Counted from the first letter of the stretch, positions 55,228 to 64,000 are shown. The stretch: 64,000 nt of DNA from DASXKD01 sp963806145 (GCA_963806145.1 CAWDXD010000031.1:60067-124066), one strand, 5' to 3'. Program-made: numbers and translations. Notes: generated from the letters alone by a model not told the origin.

Positions 55228-55535
55228 TCATGCACTTCCACGCCAATGCTCGGGCAGAAACTTCGTATGGAGCGCTGGGGCCAGCCTGGAGTGGACCGAG
55301 GCGAGTCGGGGTGAGAGCCAGCCGTTTCGCCGTAGCCGCAACGTGACCACGGCCACCGGTATCGCCGCGAGTGCGAGCATGACGGGATAGCCGTAGGTTC
55401 GGGTGAGGATCGGCGGGGTGCGGTTGTTGACCGCCGCGCTGACGGAGTCCCCGGTGGCGTCTTGGGTCAGGCAGGTGTTCCCGTTCAGGGAGACTTTGCT
55501 GCCGCCGGGCAGGCCGATATGGCAGCTGCACGCTT
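55228..55535 (-). other. Startless open frame with one membrane helix
   Basis: A minus-strand frame reads SCHIGLPGGSKVSLNGNTCLTQD and TRTYGYPVMLALAAIPVAVVTLRLRRNG to a stop at 55228. It has no start codon unless it overlaps the next gene in another frame. It may be the tail of a lost exported membrane protein. Confidence 0.25.
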
Positions 55536-56588
55536 CTACGGCGTGCGCGGCTGAGGCGTCATTGCCGACGTGCGAATCGCGGCCGTGCCAACGGCCCTGA
55601 CGAAGCCAAGGTCATTTCTGCGAAGCGCACCCATTAGGTCGCGTTCGATGGCATTGAACAGCGCGTATGACTCGGCCGTGGCACCGTGGAAATAGTCGGC
55701 AAAGGGTTCGGGTGCGATCCGCAGCAGGAGCGAGAGCTCGCGGGTTCTCACCGTCACCGGCGCGGTCTTGCCGTCGATTAGACCGACGTACGAGAACGCT
55801 CGCCCGGGACCGGCGATACCGATCGGGATGCGCTGTTGGCCGCGCTCGATCGTCATCTCGACTGCGCCGTTCAGCGTCACGTAGCAACCCCGGGGCGCAT
55901 CCCCTTCGTGCTCGAGGACGCGCCTGCGTGAAATCATGAACAGCTGCGAGCGTTCGACCAGCGACCGCAGGTGATCAGCAGCGAAGTCGCGAAAGAACGC
56001 CAGGTTGCTCAGGTATTCGTCCGGTGGCGCCGACTCGGTCAGCTGGGCGGCCGTCGGTGGCTCTGACGCGCCGGACGGCAAGCCGGGAGCGAGCGAGTTA
56101 GCGAGCTGCTGGTAGCGGTCGCGCAACCGGGTGCACGCGACGGCGCAGATGCTGCGCCTAAGCGCCAGCGCGGTCGGGCTTCGCCGCAGCGTCAGCGCGG
56201 CGAAGTCGGCCCGGCTGAGCGACCACAGCCGTGCTCGGTCGAGGGCGCGAGCGGTTGCGCTGCGCGTCCCGCCGTCGATCAGCGGCAGCTCCCCGAGCAC
56301 TTCCCCCGGGCCGAGCGTGGTCAGGTGGACCTCGGTTCCGCCAGGCTGCCGCAGGTAGATGCCGATCCCGCCCCCGCTTATCAGGTGAAGCGCGTCTGCC
56401 GCCTGGCCTTGACGCCAGAGCAGTTGGCCGGGCGCGAGTTCGATCGGCTGCATGACTGCCACCAGGTCGTGCAATTCATTCGCCGTCAGGCCGGCAAACA
56501 GCGGCACCTGCTGTAGGAAGGCGGCGGTGATTGTGGAGCCTTCCCGCCCACCGCCGCCGACATCGGCCTGTTTAGACATCGAGATCAA
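55536..56588 (-). CDS. Protein with two cyclic-nucleotide-binding domains
   Basis: Two cNMP-binding beta-roll domains are visible in about 350 residues. The first (about 28-140) has LAPGQLLWRQGQAADALHLI and the phosphate-cassette-like GPGEVLGELPLIDGGTRSATARAL. The second (about 205-320) has LEHEGDAPRGCYVTLNGAVEM and GPGRAFSYVGLIDGKTAPVTVRT. No helix-turn-helix follows, so it is not a typical Crp regulator and may instead bind a cyclic nucleotide as a sensor. The first cassette has the usual GE and RSATARA bases, while the second lacks the Arg of RTA. The start overlaps the end of the upstream amidotransferase gene by 17 bases, indicating coupled translation and a joint role. Confidence 0.82.
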   Translation of the reverse strand: MISMSKQADVGGGGREGSTITAAFLQQVPLFAGLTANELHDLVAVMQPIELAPGQLLWRQGQAADALHLISGGGIGIYLRQPGGTEVHLTTLGPGEVLGELPLIDGGTRSATARALDRARLWSLSRADFAALTLRRSPTALALRRSICAVACTRLRDRYQQLANSLAPGLPSGASEPPTAAQLTESAPPDEYLSNLAFFRDFAADHLRSLVERSQLFMISRRRVLEHEGDAPRGCYVTLNGAVEMTIERGQQRIPIGIAGPGRAFSYVGLIDGKTAPVTVRTRELSLLLRIAPEPFADYFHGATAESYALFNAIERDLMGALRRNDLGFVRAVGTAAIRTSAMTPQPRTP

Positions 56589-57498
56589 GCGCCTGAAACC
56601 TCAGGCCATCGTCGTTGATCCACGCCGTCAGCATCGAATACTCCGGCACCTCCAGCCACGTCGAAACGTCCCGGGTCAGGGGCTCTGAGGCCAAGATCAG
56701 CGACCGCGGCCTGTCACCCGCCGGCGTCATCATCCACTCTCCACCACGCTCCAGATACTCGTCTCCGAGCGTGTACCAGAGACTCATGTAGGCCAAATCC
56801 AATTCTAGAAGCGCCCGCTCCTTGGGCGGGTACCAGCCGTAATCGAACGAGAACCGTGTCACGATCACGCATTGGCCCGTACTGACGAACAGATTGACCG
56901 GGGATGAGACGCGAATGTCGTGGCGCTCCCGCACGCGTCGCACGATCGACAGCGTCTGCGCGACCGCGGCGGCGAGCTCGTCGGGACCGGGGACACCGCA
57001 CGGGTCGTCGAGCTGAGAAAGCAGCAGCACGTAAAGCCACTCCGAGTCGGTCGTTCCCTCGATTCGCTGCGCCAGCTCGGGCCTGATGAACTCCAGCAAT
57101 CCGTGACGCATCCTACCGAAGTCGCGCAGGTACCCGTTGTGGGCGAGCGCGACATGAGCCCCGCTGTAGAGAAACGGGTGCACGTTCTGCTGCGAGACGA
57201 CGTCTTCGGGGCCGCCCAACGCGCCCCTAACGTGGGCCAACAAGCAGCGCGGGGTGATCTTCCGCGCCAGATTCTCCAGATTCCGATCGAATACCGGGAG
57301 CGTCGTGACCCGATAGACGAACGGCGCCTCGGGCATCCGGGAATTCGGGTCCCACGCCACCATCCCAAAGCCGGCGAGGTTCAAAAATGAAGCCATCATT
57401 CGCGGGCTGTACGCCTGGCGCACCAGTGAGCTGTCCGGGGCGAACAGGACAGACTCGACGTTCAGCGGTGGACCGAGGTAAGCAAGGACGCGGCACAT
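56572..57498 (-). CDS. Class II glutamine amidotransferase
   Basis: The N-terminal cysteine (MCRVLAYLG, Cys2 after Met removal) is the Ntn-type nucleophile, and family features follow: GFGMVAWDPNSR, ARKITPRCLLAHVRGALGG, QNVHPFLYSGAHVALAHNGYLRDF and the DSEWLYVLLL stretch. The layout matches the YafJ/EgtC group of stand-alone glutaminase-type proteins. It could hydrolyse glutamine or a gamma-glutamyl intermediate; no ergothioneine gene lies nearby. ATG 57498 is the start. It is followed by the double cNMP-domain gene with a 17-bp overlap, so the pair probably acts together. Confidence 0.88.
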   Translation of the reverse strand: MCRVLAYLGPPLNVESVLFAPDSSLVRQAYSPRMMASFLNLAGFGMVAWDPNSRMPEAPFVYRVTTLPVFDRNLENLARKITPRCLLAHVRGALGGPEDVVSQQNVHPFLYSGAHVALAHNGYLRDFGRMRHGLLEFIRPELAQRIEGTTDSEWLYVLLLSQLDDPCGVPGPDELAAAVAQTLSIVRRVRERHDIRVSSPVNLFVSTGQCVIVTRFSFDYGWYPPKERALLELDLAYMSLWYTLGDEYLERGGEWMMTPAGDRPRSLILASEPLTRDVSTWLEVPEYSMLTAWINDDGLRFQALDLDV

Positions 57499-58275
57499 CA
57501 GACAAATACGGCCAGCGGCCGAGCGTCACCGGAATAGCCGGCGAACCGGCCCGCCACCATACGTGAGCCCGCGCATCCGCGGGCAACGTCGAACTGCCTG
57601 CAGACCAGCGCGTCGAGCGACCAGGGTATCAGCGCCACTGCCAGCCGAAGCGAGCCGCCAGCCTCTCCCCGCGATCCCTCCACTGAGCAATCATATCCAG
57701 ATCGGCCCGACAGAGCTCCGATCAGTTGCTGACAAACAACCGCTCCGCACGAATCCGGCCGACTGCACCGTACAACACCTGTTCGGCCCGGCATTACGTC
57801 AACGTCCGACCGTCAGCTGCCAAAGGCCGCCTACCCGACCGATCAGCGCGGATGGACCAAGCCGCCAACAAGGGCTCCGCCGAACCGCTGCCTGAGGTCA
57901 TCGACTCGGGCCGCCGGGCCGCGGCAGGCCACTGATAACCCGCAAGTCGTCGAACGGCTATCAAATCATAGAGCAACGAGCCTACGCCTACGCCGCACTC
58001 ACCGAGGACTGCGAACGCGCCATCGACGAGGACGGCGCTGCCGAAGTCTAGCTCCGCGGTGCACCAGTCTCACACAGCGTGATTTGCCTAGGACTTCACG
58101 GCCACGCGCTGATCCGCCGTTCGGCGCGGCGCTTGGCGCGGAGCGGTGCCGCTCATGGTCGGCGCAGACTGGGGTTATCTGAGCGCTGTGAGCAGAGTAG
58201 GGGCAGGCGGGTACCCGGCACAGCCGGGTAATCTCCCCCATCGCCGCCTTCCCCGGGGGGTGGGCTGCCCCGCGT
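57499..58275. other. Gap between the amidotransferase and the IS3 element
   Basis: No gene is supported on either strand. The stretch is a little less GC-rich and may hold the promoter of the minus-strand operon near 57500-57600. Confidence 0.4.
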
Positions 58276-58302
58276 TTTCCGGACGGGTAATCCGGGTTTA
58301 AT

Positions 58303-59208
58303 TCATGCCGCTGCCTGCAAACTCAGATACTCGTCGTGTACCTCTTGTGGCGTCCGGTACCCGAGCGCTGAATGAAGCCGGATCCGATTGTACCGGAGTT
58401 CGATGTACCGGGCAATATCTTCGCGTGCCTTCTTCCTGGTCGGGTAGACGGTCCGGTGCACCCGCTCCACTTTCAGCGCAGCATTGAAAGACTCGGCGAG
58501 TGCATTGTCGAAGCAGATGCCGGTGCGCCCGACGGACTGGCGGATTCCTAGCTGTTCCAGGACTGCGGCGAACTCGGCAGAAGTGTAATTGCTGCCGCGG
58601 TCGGAATGAAAGATGGCATCAGCGGGAAGGCCGGTGTTCCGGGCGGCCATCTCGATCGCCGCTGTGATGAGCGGTGTCCGGTAGTTGTCATCCATCGCCC
58701 ACCCGATGACCTTGCGCGTGGCGCAGTCAATGACCGTCGCCAGATACAGCCATCCCTGCCAGGTCGGAATATAGGTAATGTCCCCGACCATTTTCTCGCC
58801 CGGGACGGCCGCGCTGAAATCACGGGCCACCAGATCCGGGATCGGCCCGGCCTGGCCCTGCTTCGTGGTGGATGGCCGCCAGGGCCGGGGCTGGCAGGCC
58901 ACCAGGCTCAGCTCCCGCATCAGCGCCCGGACCAGCTCCAGTCCTGCCTGGATGCCCCAGCGGGCCAGCTGCAAAGCCACCCGGCGGTATCCATAGGTGC
59001 CGTCGGAATCCTCGAATGCCTTCGCGATTAGCAGTTTAAGCTCGTTCCTTCTTTTTGCGGCCGCGGACTGTGGCCGGGACCTCCATTCGTAAAAGCCGGA
59101 GCGGGATACCCGCAGCCAGGCGCACATTTGGGTGATAGACGGAGCGCGGGCCGCTTGTGCGGCCACGGTGGCATCCTCCGCCTCGATGAACGCGTACTTC
59201 GCGCTCAC
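58303..59208 (-). CDS. IS3-family transposase OrfB
   Basis: The 301-residue protein has the integrase-type catalytic core with all three acids: VGDITYIPTWQGWLYLATVIDC (first D), FHSDRGSNYTSAEFA (second D) and DNALAESFNAALKVE (E). The preceding helix-turn-helix YGYRRVALQLARWG is the family N-terminal HTH_21 motif, and the end LRYNRIRLHSALGYRTPQEVHDEY is typical. It begins four bases before the end of OrfA (ATGA), the usual site of a programmed -1 frameshift that makes an OrfAB fusion. The frame is intact. Confidence 0.93.
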   Translation of the reverse strand: MSAKYAFIEAEDATVAAQAARAPSITQMCAWLRVSRSGFYEWRSRPQSAAAKRRNELKLLIAKAFEDSDGTYGYRRVALQLARWGIQAGLELVRALMRELSLVACQPRPWRPSTTKQGQAGPIPDLVARDFSAAVPGEKMVGDITYIPTWQGWLYLATVIDCATRKVIGWAMDDNYRTPLITAAIEMAARNTGLPADAIFHSDRGSNYTSAEFAAVLEQLGIRQSVGRTGICFDNALAESFNAALKVERVHRTVYPTRKKAREDIARYIELRYNRIRLHSALGYRTPQEVHDEYLSLQAAA

Positions 59209-59498
59209 CGGGGCTCCCTCGCGAAGTATGCCGCTGCTTTTTTCAGGAACGCGTTCTCCATTTCCAGCTCACGGTTCCGGCGTTCCAGCTCCCGTAGCCG
59301 CGCCCGCTCCGATACCCCGAGCGCCGGCTCATCCCCGGCGTGGCTTTCCCGGTATGCTTTCACCCAGTATCCCAGGGTGGTCCCATTCACCCCGAGCTCA
59401 CGGGCGACCTCGGCGATAGAGCGGGAAGTCTCTACCACCATCCTGGCGGCTTCCTCCTTGAACTCCGGAGAGAAATTACCGCGTTTCTTTCCTGCCAC
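59205..59498 (-). CDS. IS3-family OrfA
   Basis: The 97-residue protein has the helix-turn-helix SPEFKEEAARMVVETSRSIAEVARELGVNGTTLGYWV and a leucine-zipper-like tail LRELERRNRELEMENAFLKKAAAYFA, exactly the OrfA layout. ATG 59498 is the start. The slippery sequence for fusion with OrfB would lie near its end (AAAAAAG-like codons at KKA). Confidence 0.92.
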   Translation of the reverse strand: MAGKKRGNFSPEFKEEAARMVVETSRSIAEVARELGVNGTTLGYWVKAYRESHAGDEPALGVSERARLRELERRNRELEMENAFLKKAAAYFAREPR

Positions 59499-59578
59499 TC
59501 GATCCCGTCCTTTCCGGTGAAGATCCTATTGGATCCCCGTCCGGAAAGCTCAGGGCACCTCAGGGCTTCTCCGTCGGA

Positions 59579-59598
59579 TGTGAGCTTTTTGTGAGGTT
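59579..59598 (+). promoter_or_regulatory. 20-bp upstream element, copy 1
   Basis: ATGTGAGCTTTTTGTGAGGT lies 56 bp before the repeat-protein start. The same 20 bases occur 115 bp before the YVTN-protein gene. Two GTGAG units spaced by 11 bp resemble binding sites of OmpR-type response regulators such as PhoP. Confidence 0.55.
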
Positions 59599-59654
59599 GT
59601 GGTGCAAGGGTGAGGCGGCTGCCGGGCGGCGTTTGAGGGCGGGAGGGGATCGCG

Positions 59655-62057
59655 GTGAAGAGATCGGTGTTGCTGTTGGTCCCAGTGCTTCTGATTGGGG
59701 TGTTTGCGGCCCCGGCCAGCGCTTCGCGGGCGGGGTGGTCGGTTACGCCGAGCCCGAACCCTCGGGCCGGGAACGGCGGGCTCAACACGGTGTCGTGCCC
59801 CACGGCTTCGGTATGTACAGCCGTTGGCTTGCACGTGCGGGAGTCGGGGCTGGGGGTGACGCTTGCCGAGCGGCGCAGCGGCGGCAGGTGGGCGGTCCAG
59901 CCAACGCCGAACCCCGCCGGGGCTGCGGCCAGTGCTCTCAATGGTGTGTCGTGCCCGTCCGGCTCGGCGTGTACCGCCGTCGGGTCGTTCGCCGCCGGGT
60001 CGGGGGCGCGGCTGACGCTGGCCGAGCGGTGGGACGGCAGCAGCTGGCGCATCCAGCCCACCCCCAACCCGCCCGGGTCCCCGTTCAGCATCCTGGCCGC
60101 CGTGGCGTGCCCGGCAGCTGACAGCTGCACCGCGGTGGGGGCCTCGAACTCGAAGCTCCTGGTGGAGCGGCGGGACGGTGCCCGGTGGCGCATCCAGCCG
60201 GCTCCGGTACCGGCCGGGGCGCAGTTCAGCGGGCTGAGCGGGGTCACCTGCACCGCGGTGGCTTCGTGCGTCGCGGTCGGCGACTACGTGAACAGTTCGG
60301 GCGCCGATGTGACCTTGGCCGAGCGGTGGAATGGCACCGACTGGAGCATCCAGGCCACCCCCAGCCCCGGCGGGGCGGCTGCTGCTGTGCTCTTCGGGGT
60401 GTCCTGCACGTCCGGGTCGTCCTGCATGGCCGTCGGAACCGCCTTCAACAGCTCTGGCCCGGCGGGGTTCGCTGAGCGGTGGAACGGTGCGGCCTGGCAT
60501 CTGCTGGGCGTCCCGTCCCCGCCCGGGGCTCAGTCCAGTCTGTTGCTCAACGTCTCCTGCGCGGCGTCCTCGTGCGCGGCGGTCGGTGAGTACAACGACA
60601 GCTCCGGGGCCACTGTGACGTTGGGCGAACGGTGGAACGGGAGTACCTGGCACGCCCAGCCGGCCCCCAACCCGGCCCAGGCGAGCGGCAACAGCCTCAG
60701 CGGCGTGTCCTGCCCCGCGGCGTCTGATTGCACCGCGGTGGGCCTGGGCAATGGTGCCGGGACGCCCGTCACGGTAGGCGAGCGGTGGCGGGATGGCCGC
60801 TGGCGCCTCGAGAACGTGCCGAGCCCGGCCGGGGCCGCCGACAACCAGCTGAACGGGATCGCCTGCCCGGCCACCGACCGGTGCGTAGCAGTCGGCGCCG
60901 CGGGCCCGACGCGCGGCGTCGTATCGACCGAGGCCCTCGGGTGGAACGGCAGGGACTGGCGGATCCAGCCCACCCCCAGCCCGGCCGGGTCCTCATCGAG
61001 CACCCTGTTCGCCGTGGCATGCCCGGCAGCTGACCGCTGCACCGCGGTCGGCACCTCGAACTCGAAGGTCCTGGCGGAACGGCGGGACGGTGCCCGGTGG
61101 CGCATCCAGCCTGCTCCGGTGCCGCCCGGAGCGCAGTTCAGCGAACTGAACGCGGCCAGCTGCACCGCGGCGGCTGCGTGCATCGCGGTCGGCGACTACG
61201 TGACCAGCTCGGGCGCCGATGTGACCTTGGCCGAACGCTGGAATGGCACCGGCTGGGGGCTTGTGCCGGCTCCCACGCCATCGGGCCCGCCCATCAGTTT
61301 CTTCACCGGGGTCGATTGCCCAGCGCCCGCGGCATGCATCGCGGTAGGGACCTCCCTCCACGCCTCGGGCAACCCGGCTGGGACGTTCGCCGAGCGGTGG
61401 AACGGCACCAGCTGGACGGTGCAACGCACCCAGCGCACACCGGGTGGCTTCCTCGCCAGCGTCTGGTGCCAGTCGGCGGCCGCGTGCATCGCGACCGGCG
61501 GCACCAACGCCGGCACGCTGGCCGAGCGGCTGAGCGGCACCACCTGGACCGTGGTGCACACCCCCAACCTCCCCGGCACGCAAGGCGACTTCCTCGGCAG
61601 CGTGTCCTGCACCTCGCTGTCGGCCTGCACCGCTGCCGGAGGAGTCTTCGGCTTTCCTCAGCAGACCCTCGCCGAGCGGTGGAACGGAGCACGGTGGCGC
61701 ATCCAGCCCACCCCGCTTCTCCCCGGAATCGGCCTCCTCAGTAACTTCTCCGTCGCCTGCCCCGCCCCATCGGCCTGCATAGCGGCCGGAGGGTTCGCAA
61801 ACGACGGCTCCGCCTCGGTGAGCCTGGCCGAGCGGTGGCGGGGCACCGGGACGTCCACTGCCCACTCCGCACCAGCCGCCTTCTCCCCCCGCGCCGATCG
61901 CGGCATCGCCGGCTGCGTCCGCGCAGCCATGGGCGCAGGCGCCGCGATCAGGGCGGCGGCGTCACCCATAGGGCCGAGGATCAACACCCCGATGCCGCAA
62001 CGATCCCACCCGGTGCCCGAGATCGAACGGATCACTTCCCGCTGTAGCACCGCCTGA
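59655..62057 (+). CDS. Large secreted repeat protein
   Basis: The 800-residue product has a signal peptide (SVLLLVPVLLIGVFAAPASA) and about fifteen repeats of 40-50 residues. Each has a W-x-x-QPTPNPxG turn, a VSC-x-x-A-x-x-CTAVG pair of cysteines and an (L)AERWNG closing strand. The pattern of one repeat per blade suggests a beta-propeller-like or solenoid outer protein with disulfides in each unit. Residues about 150-230 and 454-535 (offset 304 residues, 912 bp) are nearly identical, indicating a recent internal duplication. The last 70 residues lose the repeat. No enzymatic motif is seen. GTG 59655 has GGGAGGGG upstream. Confidence 0.82.
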   Translation: MKRSVLLLVPVLLIGVFAAPASASRAGWSVTPSPNPRAGNGGLNTVSCPTASVCTAVGLHVRESGLGVTLAERRSGGRWAVQPTPNPAGAAASALNGVSCPSGSACTAVGSFAAGSGARLTLAERWDGSSWRIQPTPNPPGSPFSILAAVACPAADSCTAVGASNSKLLVERRDGARWRIQPAPVPAGAQFSGLSGVTCTAVASCVAVGDYVNSSGADVTLAERWNGTDWSIQATPSPGGAAAAVLFGVSCTSGSSCMAVGTAFNSSGPAGFAERWNGAAWHLLGVPSPPGAQSSLLLNVSCAASSCAAVGEYNDSSGATVTLGERWNGSTWHAQPAPNPAQASGNSLSGVSCPAASDCTAVGLGNGAGTPVTVGERWRDGRWRLENVPSPAGAADNQLNGIACPATDRCVAVGAAGPTRGVVSTEALGWNGRDWRIQPTPSPAGSSSSTLFAVACPAADRCTAVGTSNSKVLAERRDGARWRIQPAPVPPGAQFSELNAASCTAAAACIAVGDYVTSSGADVTLAERWNGTGWGLVPAPTPSGPPISFFTGVDCPAPAACIAVGTSLHASGNPAGTFAERWNGTSWTVQRTQRTPGGFLASVWCQSAAACIATGGTNAGTLAERLSGTTWTVVHTPNLPGTQGDFLGSVSCTSLSACTAAGGVFGFPQQTLAERWNGARWRIQPTPLLPGIGLLSNFSVACPAPSACIAAGGFANDGSASVSLAERWRGTGTSTAHSAPAAFSPRADRGIAGCVRAAMGAGAAIRAAASPIGPRINTPMPQRSHPVPEIERITSRCSTA

Positions 62058-62128
62058 CCGGCAACAGGTCCTAACCTCAACACCCTCATCCCCGGGGCTC
62101 CCAGTTCTCTCTCCTGGAGGCATTACAC

Positions 62129-62332
62129 GTCAATAACCGCGGGCAGATCGCCAGCTACGGCATCTACCACAGCCAGGTGCGCGGTTACCTGCTGACCCCC
62201 CGCGGCAGCAACGGCCCAGGGACTGGCTGTGCGACGACCGGAACCAGCATGCCCGGCACCCCAAACGCCGCGCCCCCAGCACCGGCGACCCCCATGGTCG
62301 CCGCCCCAGCGGGACGCCTCCCCTACCGTTAG
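62129..62332 (+). pseudogene. C-terminal HAF-repeat remnant
   Basis: The frame VNNRGQIASYGIYHSQVRGYLLTPRG matches the last HAF-type repeat (INxxGQIVGY...RGFLL) of exported actinobacterial repeat proteins and runs to a stop at 62330-62332 after a Pro/Ala tail. No upstream repeats exist. It starts abruptly 70 bp after the previous gene. Confidence 0.5.
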
Positions 62333-62838
62333 GCCGGCCGCCACCGGAATCAACCGTCGGGCGCAGGGAACGAAAGAGGAAGACAGCCGGGCAGCAGCAC
62401 CACCTCGCAAAACGACGCGATCCGATGAACAAACAGCCCAGGACACGTGCGCCAGAAGCGCCTGATGTCGGGCGGTGCTGGTTACGGCGAGCGCGCTGCC
62501 CTTGCAGCGGGCGCCCGGGATCTTCGAATCCCTGCCCGCACCAGCGTGGTCGGCCGGGCCAGCTCGGAGATCTCCCGCCTTGGGCTTCGCCCGCCTGCCC
62601 CGCTCACGCTGACCGCCACCGAGCGCGTCGCAGCCACGGCCCGCACGCTTCCTCCCACCCCCCTCCTTCGGCAGTCCCCGCCGTACTGGTCCGGCCGGCC
62701 TTGGGACGCCGGCGGGCACCATTCATGTGGGTGGCGGTCCCACCTGCATGTGGAAATCCCAGATTCCTCCTCCCCCCGCGGCCCTACCGTCTCCATCACC
62801 GGCACTTGTGGCATAGCTGGCAGCCCCGCTCGGAGCCC
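62333..62838. other. Gap before the last gene
   Basis: No supported gene. The bases are GC-rich and the open frames have no family pattern. Confidence 0.4.
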
Positions 62839-62858
62839 ATGTGAGCTTTTTGTGAGGT
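62839..62858 (+). promoter_or_regulatory. 20-bp upstream element, copy 2
   Basis: Identical to 59579-59598, 115 bp upstream of the YVTN-protein start. Confidence 0.55.
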
Positions 62859-62973
62859 CAGCGCGCAACAATCGGGTCGGCGGGCGGACCGGCCACGGCA
62901 TCTTCCGGCGGCGGCCTCGCTGGCGGGCTGAGCCAGCCCTCGGGGACAAACGCGGAAGCTTGGGAGCGGAACG

Positions 62974-64000
62974 ATGAAGAACAGATCCCGCTCGGTGGGA
63001 ACACGCAGGGAACGGCGGGCACTGGCGGCGCTTGCGGTCATGGCGTGCGCTGCAGCCGGCCTCGTGCCGGTGGGCGCCGCGGCCATGACCCGTCCAGTTC
63101 CGCATCGCGCAGCCCTGGCACGGTTCGAAGTGCCAGGGCCCCGGGCGGACCGCCACGGAGGCCTGGGCGGGGCGGTCCTGGGGCAATTGGGCCCGGTAGC
63201 TCAAGGCGGTGCGGCCCGGCCGGGCGGGTCGGTCGTGCTCGACGGCAGCCCGGGTGTCCCGCTGGCCAATCCGAAAACCAATACGATCTACGTGCCGATC
63301 CCGTGCACGACCAGCTCCTGCACCACGCCCGAGCACGTCATGGACATCATCAATGCCGCGACTTGCAACGTGCAGGTCGTTTCGGGGTGCCGGGTGACCG
63401 CCCGGGCCGCGGCCGGCAAGTTCCCACTGGCGGCGGCCTTGGATGAGCGCACGGACACCGTTTATGTGGCCGACGGTGCCGGGACCATCTCGGTGGTCAA
63501 CGGCGCGCGGTGCAATGCGAAAGTGACCAGCGGTTGCGCGAAGCCGCTGGCGACCATCAAGACCGGCGGGTTCCCCGTCGCCGCGGCGCTTGACCCCAAG
63601 ACCCGCACACTGTATGTGGCCAGCCCCGCCGGCCAGGTGTTCGTGATCGACGCCGCCCGGTGCAACGCGGTCACCACCTCGGGCTGCGGGGAACCGGTCA
63701 AGACGATAAAGGACGCCCTCGACCCCGCGGCCCTGGACGTGGATGTGGCCACCGATACGGTGTACGCCGCCAACGGCGGGCCGACCGGCAACGGCGACAC
63801 CGTCTCGGTGATCAACGGGGCCACCTGCAACGGCAGCACCGGCACCGGGTGCGGCCAGACCCCGCCCGCCGTCAAGGTCGGCGTCAACCCGTCCTGGGAT
63901 GTGGTCGACCAGGCCACCAACACCGTCTACGTCACCAGCCACAACGACGGCACCGTCTCGGTGATCAACGGCGCCACCTGCAACGCCACCGTGACCACCG
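62974..64000 (+). CDS. Secreted YVTN beta-propeller protein, partial
   Basis: The gene runs off the right edge. ATG 62974 has GGGAGCGGA upstream. A signal peptide (LAALAVMACAAAGLVPVGAAA) is followed by YVTN-type repeats: RTDTVYVADGAGTISVVNGARCN, TRTLYVASPAGQVFVIDAARCN and TNTVYVTSHNDGTVSVINGATCN, each about 45-50 residues with a cysteine after the strand and a second one later (SGCG). This is a disulfide-rich beta-propeller of the cell surface or medium. Its function is unknown. It shares an upstream element with the repeat protein at 59655. Confidence 0.88.
   Translation, partial: MKNRSRSVGTRRERRALAALAVMACAAAGLVPVGAAAMTRPVPHRAALARFEVPGPRADRHGGLGGAVLGQLGPVAQGGAARPGGSVVLDGSPGVPLANPKTNTIYVPIPCTTSSCTTPEHVMDIINAATCNVQVVSGCRVTARAAAGKFPLAAALDERTDTVYVADGAGTISVVNGARCNAKVTSGCAKPLATIKTGGFPVAAALDPKTRTLYVASPAGQVFVIDAARCNAVTTSGCGEPVKTIKDALDPAALDVDVATDTVYAANGGPTGNGDTVSVINGATCNGSTGTGCGQTPPAVKVGVNPSWDVVDQATNTVYVTSHNDGTVSVINGATCNATVTT

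Larger units (their letters stand above)
58276..59547. mobile_element. IS3-family insertion sequence
   Basis: The element of about 1.27 kb has inverted ends TTTCCGGACGGG (58276-58287) and its complement at 59536-59547, with matching ATCC-type inner bases. It encodes overlapping OrfA and OrfB on the minus strand. No clear 3- or 4-bp target duplication was found at these assumed limits, so the exact ends could shift by a few bases. Confidence 0.82.

Overview
The window is high-GC actinobacterial chromosome. The evidence is strong G/C bias at third codon positions, frequent GTG starts, an initiator tRNA with an unpaired C1/U72 end, an Lsr2-type nucleoid protein, a primary-like HrdB/SigA-group sigma factor, a DUF7455 protein, a PIN-PhoH ATPase and many secreted repeat proteins. 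The sequence does not allow a safe genus call; a filamentous lineage near Streptosporangiales or Streptomycetales is plausible. No CRISPR array, rRNA operon or phage structural module was seen.

Positions 1-12963 look like ordinary core genome: ATP-type PEP carboxykinase, a short cis-isoprenyl diphosphate synthase, PIN-PhoH, IspD, a GT87-like membrane glycosyltransferase, an HD-domain hydrolase, a LytR-CpsA-Psr (LCP) wall-polymer ligase, a large membrane protein and tRNA-fMet. The LCP gene and the large membrane protein each carry one reading-frame break, which may be real or may be base-calling errors. Positions 14048-17606 form a minus-strand operon: ECF sigma factor, single-pass anti-sigma-like protein, and two lipoproteins, one a TAP-like hydrolase that seems to lack its serine nucleophile. 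A MOSC protein, a secreted alpha/beta hydrolase, a large LuxR-type ATPase regulator and a DUF4242 protein follow.

From about 23.98 kb the character changes to accessory DNA. It opens with a lone 3' half of a tRNA-Pro gene, of the kind left at an integration site. Then come a 133-bp direct repeat, an IS remnant, a TetR gene divergent from two membrane genes across a perfect palindrome, a frameshifted IS1634-like transposase and an ISL3-family transposon at 28744-31110. The transposon is bounded by 8-bp target duplications and carries a GNAT acetyltransferase as passenger. A catabolic-looking trio follows (FluG-like amidohydrolase, M20 amidohydrolase, APC permease), then a MarR/zinc-ribbon pair and an unrecognised 669-residue protein with HEPN-like helices.

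Positions 39.6-57.5 kb mix functional genes with a graveyard of broken ones. The functional genes are a phosphatidylinositol-mannoside-type acyltransferase, CspA, the sigma factor, MoaA, a secreted Ig-repeat protein, an isoprenylcysteine-methyltransferase-like protein, GrpB, Lsr2, and a coupled pair of double cNMP-domain protein and class II glutamine amidotransferase. The broken ones include remnants of a ferredoxin, a VOC protein, a GNAT N-terminal domain, an Lrp/AsnC protein, transposases and a membrane protein. An IS110 transposase, an IS3 element and a 171-bp MITE-like element also lie in this section.

The last 4.5 kb encode large exported repeat proteins. Two of them share an identical 20-bp sequence upstream that contains 11-bp-spaced direct repeats.
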